Shown in pieces: positions 7,536-16,399 of a stretch of DNA of 30,658 bases. The stretch spans positions 1 to 30,658 of the IMG/VR virus record IMGVR_UViG_3300036799_000056; one strand, 5' to 3'. The stretch is from a virus. The notes under the pieces are model-generated. The model was not told where the DNA came from, did no database searches, and saw only the letters and a list, made by a program, of their open reading frames with translations. Each line of letters starts with the position of its first letter. Position 1 is the stretch's first letter. The position numbers were made by a program, and so were the translations under genes.

Positions 7536-8725
7536 GCGACGACGCTGCATTCGCAACAGTGAACGGCAGCCGCGCGACGCGCGTGCACCTGTTCGTCGGC
7601 AACAAAGGCCCGTGGTACGCCGACGTCGATTTCGAAGACGCGCCTGACTTGTCAGGCCATGTCACGATCAAGCTTGGTGAGCTGTCGCTACAGGGCACGA
7701 TAGTTCCCGCGCAAGACGGAACCTTCGGAGGCTCGCGTCGCTCGCGCATCGTTGCGGGTGGTGGTGGATGGGGGGACGAGCTCGCTGCGAAGGGTTATCA
7801 CAACGACGCTGGCATCAAAGCCGAGCTCGTTGCTCAAGACGCTGCGCGTGAAGCGGGCGAAGTGATCGGCGGTTTTGTTCCGTTCGCTGAGCGCATCGGC
7901 ATCGACTATGCGCGTCAGGCCGGCACTGCTTCGAAAGCGCTCGAAGACGCGATCGGCGATGTTCCGTGGTGGGTTGATTACAACGGCATTACGCAGGTCG
8001 GAGCGCGCCCGGCTGTCACGCTCGCATCGGCTGACTATCAGCTCGTCGCATACGATCCGCGCGCGCGCATCGCGACGCTATCAATCGACGACCCGAGCAT
8101 TATCGTCCCGGGCGTGGTGCTGAGTGATCGGCTCGACATCCCGCAAACGATTCGAGAGTTTGAGCTCGTTGTCGGCGGCGAAGGCGATGGCCTACGCGTC
8201 ACGGCGTGGATGGGCGGCGACGTATCGGAGGAGGGTCGACTCGCGCAGCTTATGCGTTCGATCATCTTGCGCGCGACCGACGGCTGCGTGCACGGCGTGT
8301 TCCGCTATCGCGTGATCCGCATGGCAGCCGACGGGCGCGTCGAGCTGCAAGCGATTCGCAAAGTGGTCGGATTGCCGGATCTGTTGCCGGTGTCGCAGTG
8401 GCCGGGCGTGGCGGGTGTGCATGCGGAGTTGACGCCCGGCGCAACGGTGCTCGTGCAGTTCGTTGACGGGGACCGCACGCAACCGATCATCACGGGTTAC
8501 GAAGGCAAAAACGGCGCGGGCTTCGTGCCGGTGTCGCTGTTCGTCGGCGGCTCAACGGGGGAGCCCGCCGCTCGGAGCGGCGACGCGGTCGAAGTGTTGT
8601 TGCCCCCCGCGGTGTTCAGCGGCTCGATCGGCGGTGCACCGGCGAGCGGCGTGCTGACGTTTCCGATCGGCAAGACGAGCGGCACGATCACTGCGGGTTC
8701 ATCGAAAGTGAAGGTCGCGACATGA
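7532..8725 (+). CDS. Baseplate hub fused to gp45/gpV-like spike domain
   Basis: Residues 1 to about 225 resemble Mu gp44/P2 gpD-type hubs: AGGGGWGDELAAKGYHNDAG (75-94), then a helical stretch and GDVPWWVDYNGITQVG. Residues about 285-335 form the OB-fold pattern of spike proteins (PGATVLVQFVDGDRTQPIIT, then GYEG). The C-terminus (about 340-397) is a Gly/Ser/Thr-rich beta region. A single 397-residue chain would thus provide hub and membrane-piercing spike base, which Mu splits in two genes. The GTG start overlaps the previous stop (GTGA). ATGA links it to the next gene. Confidence 0.7.
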   Translation: MSDDAAFATVNGSRATRVHLFVGNKGPWYADVDFEDAPDLSGHVTIKLGELSLQGTIVPAQDGTFGGSRRSRIVAGGGGWGDELAAKGYHNDAGIKAELVAQDAAREAGEVIGGFVPFAERIGIDYARQAGTASKALEDAIGDVPWWVDYNGITQVGARPAVTLASADYQLVAYDPRARIATLSIDDPSIIVPGVVLSDRLDIPQTIREFELVVGGEGDGLRVTAWMGGDVSEEGRLAQLMRSIILRATDGCVHGVFRYRVIRMAADGRVELQAIRKVVGLPDLLPVSQWPGVAGVHAELTPGATVLVQFVDGDRTQPIITGYEGKNGAGFVPVSLFVGGSTGEPAARSGDAVEVLLPPAVFSGSIGGAPASGVLTFPIGKTSGTITAGSSKVKVAT

Positions 8726-9255
8726 CCGCGACCTATATCGGATCGCTGTCGCTCGGCGTTGCGGTACCTGGGGCCGAAGCTGCGGCGGTCGCTGGCATCG
8801 CGGGAATCAACGGCGCGCTACCAGACATCGAAGCGCGCATCGCTGCGCTCGAAGCGTTTGCCCCGTTGCCCGTCGACTTCGGCGCGCAACTGTTGCTCGC
8901 GCAGCAGACCGTGATCTCGATCCAGTCCGCACTGACGCTCGGGCTGCCAGTGCCGAGCATCGACGACCAGATCGCATTGGTCGCGGCGCAGCTCGCTGCT
9001 CTGCTTGCGACCGCAAACGCTGTGCACGCGCAGCTGTCAATCGTTACGGGGATCAAGTCGCTGCTTGAAGCGTCCGGCGCGTTTGCATATTCCGTGACTA
9101 ACACTGTGGGCGGCGTTGGTAGTGATCTGTCGAGCGTGCTTGCGGGCGGCGTGCCGGGCGGGAGCCCGGGCGACGCGTGTCACGCGCTCTTGCTGTTAGC
9201 CGTTTCGCCAGCCACGTGGGACGCGATGTCGTCGCTGTTCAAGGTGACGCCATGA
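8722..9255 (+). CDS. Alanine-rich baseplate-associated protein
   Basis: A 177-residue protein with a short beta-like N-terminus (YIGSLSLGVAVPGA), then mostly Ala/Leu-rich helices (DIEARIAALEAF; IALVAAQLAALLATANAVHAQ) and a C-terminal domain with GGSPGDACHALLLLA and a TWDAM-x3-FKVTP end. I have seen this layout between spike and wedge genes in contractile phage clusters, but no function is assigned to it. ATGA overlaps on both sides show tight translational coupling with baseplate genes, so a structural or assembly role in the baseplate is likely. Confidence 0.5.
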   Translation: MTATYIGSLSLGVAVPGAEAAAVAGIAGINGALPDIEARIAALEAFAPLPVDFGAQLLLAQQTVISIQSALTLGLPVPSIDDQIALVAAQLAALLATANAVHAQLSIVTGIKSLLEASGAFAYSVTNTVGGVGSDLSSVLAGGVPGGSPGDACHALLLLAVSPATWDAMSSLFKVTP

Positions 9256-9731
9256 GCAGCACACTCGATCTGATCAATGCGGATATTGCGACGCTGACAA
9301 CGCTCGTTGTTCCGCCCGCGACAGATGCGCAACTCGGATGGGGCGTCGACTTGAGTTGCGTCAGCGACTGCGCCGACAGCTTTGCCGAGATAGATCCTAA
9401 CTCGCCGATCGGCATTGCCGAAGCTGCGATCCGTCGACTCACAACGCCGCGCGGAGCTATGCAGGATGATCCGGATTACGGGCTCTACCTATCGGGCTAC
9501 TGCAACAACGGCGTAAGCGTTCAGCAGCTGCAAGATCTAAACGGCATGATCGTCAACGAGCTTCGTAAAGACGATCGCATTGACGATGTTGGCGTGACAG
9601 TCGCGCAGTCCGACGACTTCAAAGAGCTGTCAGTCACCCTGACGATCACGCCCGCCGATCCAACTCAAGCGCAATTCACGCTCGTGCTGTCAGTCACGAG
9701 TGGCGACGTGTTGCTCGTCACCATCACCTGA
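9252..9731 (+). CDS. Baseplate wedge protein, gp25/W-like (Mu gp46 position)
   Basis: The 159-residue protein carries the wedge signature: LGWGVDLSC at 28-36, then AEAAIRRLTTPRGAMQDDPDYG (56-77), and a C-terminal beta-strand region (KELSVTLTITPA). The LTTPRG...DPDYG motif is characteristic of the gp25/W family that initiates sheath polymerisation at the baseplate. The gene directly precedes baseplate J, as in Mu and P2. The ATG at 9252 overlaps the previous stop; an alternative in-frame upstream start would intrude deep into that gene. Confidence 0.75.
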   Translation: MSSTLDLINADIATLTTLVVPPATDAQLGWGVDLSCVSDCADSFAEIDPNSPIGIAEAAIRRLTTPRGAMQDDPDYGLYLSGYCNNGVSVQQLQDLNGMIVNELRKDDRIDDVGVTVAQSDDFKELSVTLTITPADPTQAQFTLVLSVTSGDVLLVTIT

Positions 9732-9736
9732 TCGCT

Positions 9737-10921
9737 ATGGCCATTTTCTCAATCGACGACTTGATCACGCCCGTCTCAAAAGAAGACGTGCAGACGTCGA
9801 TCTACAAAGTGTTGGCAAAGGTCGGCGTCAACACAACGAACTGGAAAAGCGGCGCCGTCGTTCGCACGATGATCGTTAGCAACTCGATCATCCTAGCGGC
9901 GCTGTCGCAGCTGCAAGCCAACATCGCACGCAGCGGCTTTCTCGAGTTCAGTAGCAAAGACTGGCTGACCATCGTCGCGGGATACGTCTACGGACTCGAT
10001 CGCATTCTCGCAACGTACGCATCGGGCAGCGTCACGCTGGTCAACTCGGGCGGCGGAGTTTACACGCTCGCGCCGGGCGATCTGATTCTCGTCGACATCA
10101 ACGGCAAGAGTTACCAAAACACCGCGTCGATCACGATCGGTTCGATGGCAACGGTGACCGGCGCTCCATTTCAGGCGGTCGATCCCGGCGCGCTGATCGC
10201 AAACGTAGGTGACATCAACGCGCTGTCGACGAGCTTGATCGGCGTGACCTGCACGAACACGACAACGTTCATCGGCACCGATGACGAAGAAGACGGTCAG
10301 CTTCGCATTCGCTGTTACGAACAGCTCGGCGCGCTCAGTCCCATGGGACCATGGGACGCATATGGCGCCGCGGTCCGTAACGCGAAGCTCCCAGACGGAA
10401 CACCGATCGGCGTGACCCGCACGCGCATCACGAAGGATGGAAGTGGCAACGTCAACGTGTACCTCGCAGACGGGGGCGGCGGTCTCGCTGGAACGATCGG
10501 CAATCCGTCGACGCCGCTCGGAGCGGCAGACGAAGCGATCCAGCAGTTCGCGGCCCCGCTCGCCGTGACAGCGAACACGCACGCGGCGACGGACGTCACC
10601 ACGGCCGTGACCTATGAACTTTGGACGTACAACACGAGCGGCTATACGACCGATCAGATCACGAGCCTGATCAGCAAAAGCATCGTGGCTTTCTTCGGCG
10701 CGCAACCGATCGGCGGCAACATCATCACGGCGCCGCCCGGCGCGATGTTCGTTGACGCGCTGCGCTCGGCGATCGCGAACACGTTGCCGCAAATCTTTCA
10801 CGTCGTCGTAACCGCGCCGTCGGGAGACGTGTCGCTCGCAACGAGTGAAGTTGCGGTCGCGGGAACGATCACGCCGACTGCGATCCATCAAGTCACGCCG
10901 CCCGAGGGATTCAGCACATGA
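9737..10921 (+). CDS. Baseplate J-like protein (Mu gp47)
   Basis: A 394-residue protein with the standard J layout. The N-terminus is helical (NWKSGAVVRTMIVSN), then comes an LxxxxxxGFLEFSSKDWLTIVAG segment and a central beta domain with TLAPGDLILVDINGKSY. Next is the TDDEEDGQLRIRCYEQLGAL block, followed by VTRTRITKDGSGNVNVYLAD, and a C-terminal GGNIITAPPGAMFVDALRSAI region. These match the baseplate J / gp47 family. With gp25/W and the following gene it forms the wedge of the contractile baseplate. Five bases separate it from the preceding stop, and it is ATGA-coupled to the next gene. Confidence 0.85.
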   Translation: MAIFSIDDLITPVSKEDVQTSIYKVLAKVGVNTTNWKSGAVVRTMIVSNSIILAALSQLQANIARSGFLEFSSKDWLTIVAGYVYGLDRILATYASGSVTLVNSGGGVYTLAPGDLILVDINGKSYQNTASITIGSMATVTGAPFQAVDPGALIANVGDINALSTSLIGVTCTNTTTFIGTDDEEDGQLRIRCYEQLGALSPMGPWDAYGAAVRNAKLPDGTPIGVTRTRITKDGSGNVNVYLADGGGGLAGTIGNPSTPLGAADEAIQQFAAPLAVTANTHAATDVTTAVTYELWTYNTSGYTTDQITSLISKSIVAFFGAQPIGGNIITAPPGAMFVDALRSAIANTLPQIFHVVVTAPSGDVSLATSEVAVAGTITPTAIHQVTPPEGFST

Positions 10922-11610
10922 GCCTTGGGACCATCATTCGAACGTATCGCGACGCGATTCGCGACATCTCGCCGCCATGGTTGCGCAAGGGCAACGCGGA
11001 GAAGTTGGGCTACTCGCTCGGCGTGGTGGTCGATGACTTTGCTGAAGCGCTGAACGCTTCGATCCGGATTCGATTCCCGGGCGTGTACAGCACCGAGTCA
11101 CTTCCACTGATCGGGCGTGAGCGTCGCATTCGTCGCGGTCGCACGGAAACTGATGCGGTGTACGCGTCGCGGTTGACTCGATGGCTGACCGACCATCGCC
11201 GCCGTGGCGGGCCCTACGCGATGCTTGCTCAGGTGTTCGCGCACTACGCGCCCAACAACTTCAATATCGAGCTGATCTATCGGTCGGGTCGTCAGTTCGC
11301 GATGGACACGGCCGGCGCAGTGGTGCGGAGCGATATCAGTTGGTCACCCGATTCGACGCCGAGCCTTTGGGCGCATTGGTGGCTGATCTATCACTGGCCT
11401 GATCCGGTCGCGGCGTCAGGCACTTGGGACGATGAACCCACGACCGTTTGGGATGACACCGCTACGGTGTGGGATTCGGACTTGTCGCCTCAAGACGTTG
11501 AAGACATCCGTCTTGTCCCGAAGGAATGGAACGCGGCCCACTGCATCGGAACGATTCGCCTGATCGATTCGAGCTCGAATCAAATCCAGTTCCAGATCGG
11601 AAACGACTAA
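10918..11610 (+). CDS. Tail protein I / Mu gp48-like baseplate protein
   Basis: A 230-residue protein directly after baseplate J, where P2 has gpI and Mu has gp48. Residues 50-95 (LIGRERRIRRGRTETDAVYA followed by RLTRWLTDHRRRGG) are a pattern frequent in this family in environmental phages. The region 155-195 is Trp/Asp-rich with a repeated W-D-D/W-D-S motif (GTWDDEPTTVWDDTATVWDS), probably a carbohydrate- or fibre-contacting surface. It likely links baseplate wedges to tail fibres. Family assignment rests on position and this segment. Confidence 0.65.
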   Translation: MSLGTIIRTYRDAIRDISPPWLRKGNAEKLGYSLGVVVDDFAEALNASIRIRFPGVYSTESLPLIGRERRIRRGRTETDAVYASRLTRWLTDHRRRGGPYAMLAQVFAHYAPNNFNIELIYRSGRQFAMDTAGAVVRSDISWSPDSTPSLWAHWWLIYHWPDPVAASGTWDDEPTTVWDDTATVWDSDLSPQDVEDIRLVPKEWNAAHCIGTIRLIDSSSNQIQFQIGND

Positions 11611-11612
11611 CA

Positions 11613-12653
11613 ATGAAAACGCTGACCGAAGTCGACAACTACGACGCAAGTGTCACCGTTCCCGAGGGCGGCGATCCGCGATCGAACGCAGCCGAAGCGG
11701 TAGAAGCTATCGCGCAGGTGTTCGCCGATCGAACGCTCAATCTGAAAAACCGAGCAGACGGCGCAGCGTATCTCGCTGTCGCAAACGTGTTCACGGGCGT
11801 GCCGCAATACGTGGACTCCGCCGACTGTGAGATCGCGCAGCGGGAGATCGTTCGCTCGTCGCTCGATGAACCGACCAACAGCAGCAACGCATGGAAGTTG
11901 ATCGACAACCTGGCGAGCGATCACTCCGCGCGCCGCGTACGCATCTACGCGGGCGGCAACAACGCAACCGGCATGTTCGCGATCACAGTGAATGCGTTTT
12001 GGCACAAGTCCGATCAGCACTGGCGCCACGATGTCAGTAGCAATGACTCTTTAGCGCTGATGATCAAAGGCGAGCAGATGGTGCTGACGCGCCAGCTGTC
12101 TAGCGTGGGCGCGTGGACCGCATGGCCCACCGATAAAGGCGACACGGTTATCGGCGGCGACTATCTCTATGCCGCGCAAAAGCCACGTACGACGCTGATC
12201 AACATCGCGAACGTGACGGGTCCGGTCATTCGCAACAGCGATGGCAGTTACACGCTCGACTCGTCGTTTACCGGACCGATTGCGTTTCCGGTATGGCTGC
12301 CGGCCGGCGCAATCATTCTCAAAGTGAACGTGCTTGCGCTGCAGCATGACGCCGCGCAAGCGCCGCTGTTCAAGTTCGTGGCGCGGCCACAGGCAAACTG
12401 GCCGCCGTCTTCCGCAACGGCGACGCTGCAGTTTGCGCGTGACAGTCAGAGCGGACCGGCTGCGACCGGCATGCAATTCACGGTGCTCGATCCGAGCGCT
12501 GGCGGCGGCGGGTATGGCGTCGATCCTACGCTCGAAGAATACGCGGTCACCTACGAGCTGCAGCCGAGTGGCACGAGCATGACCGCGCCGCTCGACGCGG
12601 TGCACGGAATCCAAGTTGTGTGGACCGCAGCGGGACCGGGAGACGCGGTATGA
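11613..12653 (+). CDS. Putative tail fibre / distal tail protein
   Basis: I chose ATG 11613 (346 residues), just after the previous stop with a GGAAA element about 9 nt upstream; an upstream in-frame start at 11526 lies inside the previous gene. The protein is rich in beta structure and low in Cys. It has an N-terminal segment DNYDASVTVPEGGDPRSNAA, a middle part with AGGNNATGMFAITVNAFWH and a C-terminal domain with PVWLPAGAIILKVNVLALQH. This suggests a fibre with an attachment domain and one or more beta domains. The receptor is unknown. Confidence 0.5.
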   Translation: MKTLTEVDNYDASVTVPEGGDPRSNAAEAVEAIAQVFADRTLNLKNRADGAAYLAVANVFTGVPQYVDSADCEIAQREIVRSSLDEPTNSSNAWKLIDNLASDHSARRVRIYAGGNNATGMFAITVNAFWHKSDQHWRHDVSSNDSLALMIKGEQMVLTRQLSSVGAWTAWPTDKGDTVIGGDYLYAAQKPRTTLINIANVTGPVIRNSDGSYTLDSSFTGPIAFPVWLPAGAIILKVNVLALQHDAAQAPLFKFVARPQANWPPSSATATLQFARDSQSGPAATGMQFTVLDPSAGGGGYGVDPTLEEYAVTYELQPSGTSMTAPLDAVHGIQVVWTAAGPGDAV

Positions 12654-13675
12654 GTTTCCTCGACGCACTGTTTCGCGCTCAGCCAGCCACGGCGCTCGTT
12701 ACTACGGGCGGGCTCGTCGATGTCAGCGCAAGCGATCCGCCCGCCGCTGGCTATACGCTGCAAGCCGTCGACGATCAGCATGCGATCTGGGTGCCCTCCA
12801 CGGGCGTCGACGCGACGGCTCGTGCGTCGGCCGCCGCAGCACTAGCCGCTGCGACTGCGGCCGCATCGAACAGCATCGATCCGGCGACGCTGCTTCCGTT
12901 GCATCGCTGGCGAGCTAGCGTCAACTCGCAAACCGGCGGGCTTGTTGACAGCCTCACTGACTCGGGCAGCTTGCCGAAAAATCTCACGGCAGCGGGCGCG
13001 AATCGGTGCGGTGTGCTCACGGATGGCGCCGGGAAAACGTATCTCAATCTGGCCGGTGCGAGCGACTACGTTGCAGGCGTGGCATCCGATTGGAGCTTTC
13101 TGTCTGACGGGACTCCATTCACGATCTTCGCGGTCTTGACGAAGCCTTCGTTTGCGTCGGGCAACATGAACGCGCTGCTTGCCACGATGAACTATTCATC
13201 GGGTGGGCACGGGATCCGCATCGGCGCAGGAAGCATTAGCAACGCAGCGAGCTCGCCAACACCACTCAGCGGGTGGGAGCTTGCCGTCTACAACGGAAGC
13301 ACTTTGTACGCGATGACGCATTGGCGCTTTGTACCCGTTACTGCGATCAGCGTGATGGCTTGGCAGTACGTCGGTTATGCGAAGAGCGGCTTCAATGGCG
13401 AGTTTTCTGGCACCAATCCAGTGACGACGTCGATGGCTGAGATGCAGTTTTGGCAGAACGGCCAAGTCATCGCGCGCGTCAACGATGGGCTGACCGGCAA
13501 CACTTTCGCGACCACGCCCGATGCGCCGTTGAATGTCGGGTCGTTTCCCGGCGGATCGGGCACGAAGTTCACGGGCAAGCTGTATGAGCTGGCGATCTAC
13601 AACCGGACCTTTTCCGACCTGACAATGCAGCAACTCGCAAACTATGCCGCGTCAACCTACGGGGCCGTGATCTAG
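12650..13675 (+). CDS. LamG/ConA-like tail fibre or receptor-binding protein
   Basis: A 341-residue protein. Residues about 55-75 form an Ala-rich helix, then a concanavalin-A-like jelly roll starts at the LLPLHRWRASVNSQTGGLVDSL region. It ends with KLYELAIYNRTFSDLTMQQL and NYAASTYG, the standard end of LamG_3-type domains. Such domains bind glycans, so a role in adsorption is likely. The ATG at 12650 overlaps the previous stop; the upstream in-frame start at 12620 is less likely. A second LamG-like protein is encoded at 14404-15171. Confidence 0.6.
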   Translation: MSFLDALFRAQPATALVTTGGLVDVSASDPPAAGYTLQAVDDQHAIWVPSTGVDATARASAAAALAAATAAASNSIDPATLLPLHRWRASVNSQTGGLVDSLTDSGSLPKNLTAAGANRCGVLTDGAGKTYLNLAGASDYVAGVASDWSFLSDGTPFTIFAVLTKPSFASGNMNALLATMNYSSGGHGIRIGAGSISNAASSPTPLSGWELAVYNGSTLYAMTHWRFVPVTAISVMAWQYVGYAKSGFNGEFSGTNPVTTSMAEMQFWQNGQVIARVNDGLTGNTFATTPDAPLNVGSFPGGSGTKFTGKLYELAIYNRTFSDLTMQQLANYAASTYGAVI

Positions 13676-13695
13676 CAACGCATACGAGGTGACAC

Positions 13696-14400
13696 ATGGA
13701 CTTGATCACTCGACTGACTTCAGATCCGAAGACGCTGCTCGACGTCGACGTCGCCGGCAACGCCACGCAAACCTCGAAGGTGTTCGTCAACGCACGCGGC
13801 ATGCTGAGCATGTCACTCGAGTTGACCATCACACCCGCGGTCAATCCGGTGAACATGACGATGCGCGTGCTCGGTGAGGACTCGGTGCCCGCGACCGACA
13901 CCACGCGCCTGATCCCATTCACTTCGATTCCGCTGCCGGACTTGAGCGCGTTGTCGGCGCCCTACACCGCGATCGTCGACATCCCGGTGCAGACGGGATT
14001 CTTTCAAGTCGAGTTCCAATGCAACACGTCGAACGGCGCGCACGTGAAGTGCGTCGCGTGGGGAAGCGAGTCCGCATACACGCCGGGCAATGCAGCGCAG
14101 TCGGTCACGCTGAGCAAGGCGGTTGACGTAGCAGTCTATTCGCCGTGCACGTACGCGAAGGTTGCCGCGGACACGTCGATGCATGCGGTCGACAAGACAC
14201 AAGCGGTCAAGACACCCATCTTCATCAAGGTCGAACAAACGATGGTCGGCACCGTCACGATCTCCGACGGCACGAACGCGGGCGCAGTGCTGGCGAAAGG
14301 CGACACGATGCCGTTCTACGGAACGAACCTGAACCAGATCTATTATCAGTTCAGCCAGAACGCGACGACCGAGCGCTTCTCGATGAGCGCGGGGATCTGA
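13696..14400 (+). CDS. Hypothetical virion-associated protein
   Basis: A 234-residue protein between two LamG-like genes. It is predicted to be mostly beta structure: strands such as LSMSLELTITPAVNPVNMTM, GFFQVEFQCN and VTISDGTNAGAVLAKGD recur, and the C-terminus YYQFSQNATTERFSMSAGI resembles the ends of head-fibre or decoration domains. The GAGGTG ribosome-binding site 7-8 nt before the ATG is good. I do not recognise a family; its place in the tail-fibre segment suggests a structural or host-recognition component. Confidence 0.5.
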   Translation: MDLITRLTSDPKTLLDVDVAGNATQTSKVFVNARGMLSMSLELTITPAVNPVNMTMRVLGEDSVPATDTTRLIPFTSIPLPDLSALSAPYTAIVDIPVQTGFFQVEFQCNTSNGAHVKCVAWGSESAYTPGNAAQSVTLSKAVDVAVYSPCTYAKVAADTSMHAVDKTQAVKTPIFIKVEQTMVGTVTISDGTNAGAVLAKGDTMPFYGTNLNQIYYQFSQNATTERFSMSAGI

Positions 14401-14403
14401 CCG

Positions 14404-15171
14404 ATGCGCTCCGACAATGCTGCGCTGCAATGCGCGACCATCTACGCGCCTCCAACGCAAGACACACCTGCGATCATTCTCGGAGCAAAGCGCATTCTTG
14501 AGCTCGATTCTGACGTCGGGCCGGTTATCGGTTCTGGCTCTCGAGTCACGAATTGGGTGGATCAAAGCGCATTAGGCAACTCGCCCTCGCAGCCGACCGC
14601 GGGTAAACAGCCGTTGCAAGTTGCTGGCGTGCTCGATGGTCATGCGGCAATCCGGACAGACGGCTCGGATGATTCGCTTCGCCTTGCAGGCACGTTCAGC
14701 GGGCTCGCGATCGGAGATCGGCCGTACATCTATTGCGTGAGCAAGCCGCGCGCAGGTTCGGTGCCGTACAACGATACGCTCATCTGTCTGGACACCGATG
14801 GCGCCGCAAGTGCGACCTCCCATCTGACGCTGTTGTTTCACACCGTCTCAAACATCAGGGCGCAGAGTAACTCGCCGTTTGTGAGCGTTGGCGAGACCAG
14901 CCTATCGGCAAGATTGCTCACGGCTAGGTTTGAAGCGAGCACCCTCGAGCTCGATCTCAACAACGTGACATTGGGAACCGTAGCCATGAGCGGGATGGCG
15001 GCGCTAACCCCGATCTGGCTGACGTTGGGAGATCGCGTGCAAGGCGTCTCTGTACCGGGAGCGACCGACTACTTTCGGATCGTGTTCGCGAACCCAGCGC
15101 CGAGCGCTTCGCAGCACGCGCGAATGCTTGCTTACCTTCGTGCCAAGTACCCCTCGTGCGGAATCGCCTAA
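14404..15171 (+). CDS. Second LamG-like tail-associated protein
   Basis: A 255-residue protein beginning 3 bases after the previous stop. The early segment VTNWVDQSALGNSPSQPTAG followed by KQPLQVAGVLDGHAAIRTDG is the usual opening of LamG/ConA-like jelly rolls in phage tail proteins, and it ends with FRIVFANPAPSASQHARML and AYLRAKYPSCG, the matching closing helix. It probably binds a surface glycan. It shares fold type but little obvious sequence with the gene at 12650-13675. Confidence 0.6.
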   Translation: MRSDNAALQCATIYAPPTQDTPAIILGAKRILELDSDVGPVIGSGSRVTNWVDQSALGNSPSQPTAGKQPLQVAGVLDGHAAIRTDGSDDSLRLAGTFSGLAIGDRPYIYCVSKPRAGSVPYNDTLICLDTDGAASATSHLTLLFHTVSNIRAQSNSPFVSVGETSLSARLLTARFEASTLELDLNNVTLGTVAMSGMAALTPIWLTLGDRVQGVSVPGATDYFRIVFANPAPSASQHARMLAYLRAKYPSCGIA

Positions 15172-15186
15172 CAACAGGAGCGTCGA

Positions 15187-15573
15187 ATGGACCCACAAAC
15201 CTATGTAGAGCTGTCGACCGATTTGCAGTCAGCGCAGTTTCGCGAATGGGCGGGACGCGAGTTTGCCCGAAGTATACCCGCTGACTATGGAGTGCACGGC
15301 ATCGCCCCCACTACGTGGCCCGGATCAGACAACACCCCGCCGACCGATCCGCCGCTCGACTCATATACGCTTTGGTACTGCGATCCGCACCCCAAGGTCG
15401 GCGGCGGCGCCGTGTACAAACTCGACGACGCAATCGTCGGCTTTGCCACGCAAGCGCAAACCCTGAGCGACGGGCACGAATATTTCTGCGACCTCGCGAC
15501 CTTGGCTGTGACGTTCGAGCAGTTGAGCCCGGAAGGCCAAGCCGCCGCCACGCCAGCTCCGCCGGTGGAGTGA
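15187..15573 (+). CDS. Small hypothetical protein at end of tail-fibre segment
   Basis: A 128-residue protein with a clear AGGAG ribosome-binding site 8 nt before its ATG. It starts with MDPQTYVELSTDLQSAQFREWAG, followed by a Pro/Thr/Asp-rich segment and a Gly-rich patch (KVGGGAVYKLDD), and ends in a Pro/Ala-rich tail (AATPAPPVE). I do not recognise it. It lies between the last LamG-like gene and the lysis cluster, so it may be a minor tail protein or a fibre chaperone; this is a guess from position. Confidence 0.45.
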   Translation: MDPQTYVELSTDLQSAQFREWAGREFARSIPADYGVHGIAPTTWPGSDNTPPTDPPLDSYTLWYCDPHPKVGGGAVYKLDDAIVGFATQAQTLSDGHEYFCDLATLAVTFEQLSPEGQAAATPAPPVE

Positions 15574-15579
15574 GTGATC

Positions 15580-15897
15580 ATGAAGATCGCCCTCGCACTC
15601 GCCGTCGCGCTTTCCCTCACCGGATGCGCGGCGGAGTTGTCGGCTGTGCAATCGGGCATCGACGGTGCAAACCAGATGCTCCGCTCGAAGTGTCCACCCG
15701 GAACCCTAGATGGCAGTGAGCCGTGCACGACCGGACTGCGCGCGTACAATGCCGCTGTGAGCGGTTACAACCTTGCGCTACTCGCTGAAGCGATCGGGGT
15801 CGACAGCACGCTCGCGAAGCAACAAGCGATCGCGGCGCTCAAGGATCTGTTTGCTGCGTTCGTTCCGCCGCCAACAGCTGCGGTGTCGTCGCCATGA
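15580..15897 (+). CDS. Phage-encoded lipoprotein (possible outer-membrane spanin)
   Basis: The 105-residue product starts MKIALALAVALSLTGCA, a clear type II signal peptide with an LTGC lipobox, so the mature protein would begin at Cys16 and be anchored to a membrane. The mature part is mostly helical with a Pro-rich C-terminus (FVPPPTAAVSSP). A GTG six bases upstream (15574) is an alternative start. It opens a run of small membrane proteins ending in an endolysin, so an Rz1/o-spanin-type role in disrupting the outer membrane is plausible, though it is longer than typical Rz1. ATGA links it to the next gene. Confidence 0.55.
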   Translation: MKIALALAVALSLTGCAAELSAVQSGIDGANQMLRSKCPPGTLDGSEPCTTGLRAYNAAVSGYNLALLAEAIGVDSTLAKQQAIAALKDLFAAFVPPPTAAVSSP

Positions 15898-16046
15898 ACT
15901 GGATCTCATCACTGCTCGCGATCGTCAAACAGGTGCTCGGCTTCGTGCCTGCTCCACCCAAGGCGCCCGCACCAGAGAAGACCGAAACCCCCGCCGATCT
16001 GGGATGGGTCGAGCCAGCCAAGGCTGACAAGGACAAACCGTCATGA
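15894..16046 (+). CDS. Small proline-rich protein, 50 aa, in lysis cluster
   Basis: Translation gives MNWISSLLAIVKQVLGF, then PAPPKAPAPEK and a charged tail ending KADKDKPS. The N-terminal 18 residues form an amphipathic or membrane-associating helix; the rest is Pro/Lys-rich and likely extended, suitable for reaching across cell-wall material. It overlaps the preceding and following genes by ATGA on both sides, strong evidence that this short frame is translated. The role is unknown; a small membrane or spanin-like lysis protein is possible. Confidence 0.5.
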   Translation: MNWISSLLAIVKQVLGFVPAPPKAPAPEKTETPADLGWVEPAKADKDKPS

Positions 16047-16171
16047 GAATGACCCCGCTCGCGTACACACTGCTGCTCGGAGCGCTTGCTGCTGTGTACG
16101 CGGGCGCGATCGCTTTCGAGGTCTACCGCTGGCTTTGCAGTTGGCTGGACACGGGACACATTCGCGCATAA
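16043..16171 (+). CDS. Single-TM small membrane protein, 42 aa
   Basis: A 42-residue frame: MRMTPLAYTLLLGALAAVYA at the start gives one membrane helix (about residues 5-27), followed by a short tail with Trp and charged residues (EVYRWLCSWLDTGHIRA). Its ATG overlaps the previous stop (ATGA). Size and placement fit a small pinholin- or antiholin-like protein, but single-span proteins of this size are too generic to name. Confidence 0.45.
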   Translation: MRMTPLAYTLLLGALAAVYAGAIAFEVYRWLCSWLDTGHIRA

Positions 16172-16184
16172 CAACGTCATACCT

Positions 16185-16391
16185 ATGCCGCTGCAGCTCG
16201 ACGAGGACACGCCCGCGATCGGCACCTACGGTGCTCAAAAAGCGTTGCAGCGCGAGATTGCAGAAACCAATCGGCTGATCCGTGAGCTGCGCGACTCGGC
16301 GCATCTCACCATGATCGCTGTGCTCGTTCCGTATGGCCTCGCAGCGATCTATCTGATCAAGCTCGCGCTCAACTCATCCGTACTGTGGTGA
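16185..16391 (+). CDS. Small membrane protein with N-terminal coiled coil, 68 aa
   Basis: The frame from ATG 16185 encodes 68 residues. Residues 17-40 are a charged helix (KALQREIAETNRLIRELRDS) and residues 43-65 a membrane span (MIAVLVPYGLAAIYLIKLAL). The topology (soluble coiled coil, then C-terminal TM) resembles small phage lysis regulators. Longer in-frame extension upstream overlaps the previous gene in another frame, so the start is the first suitable ATG after its stop. Confidence 0.45.
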   Translation: MPLQLDEDTPAIGTYGAQKALQREIAETNRLIRELRDSAHLTMIAVLVPYGLAAIYLIKLALNSSVLW

Positions 16392-16399
16392 GGTGATGG

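Noticed and set aside
9893-10891. 332-codon minus-strand ORF opposite baseplate J
   Set aside because: Arg/Asp-rich shadow of a gene with clear J-family motifs.
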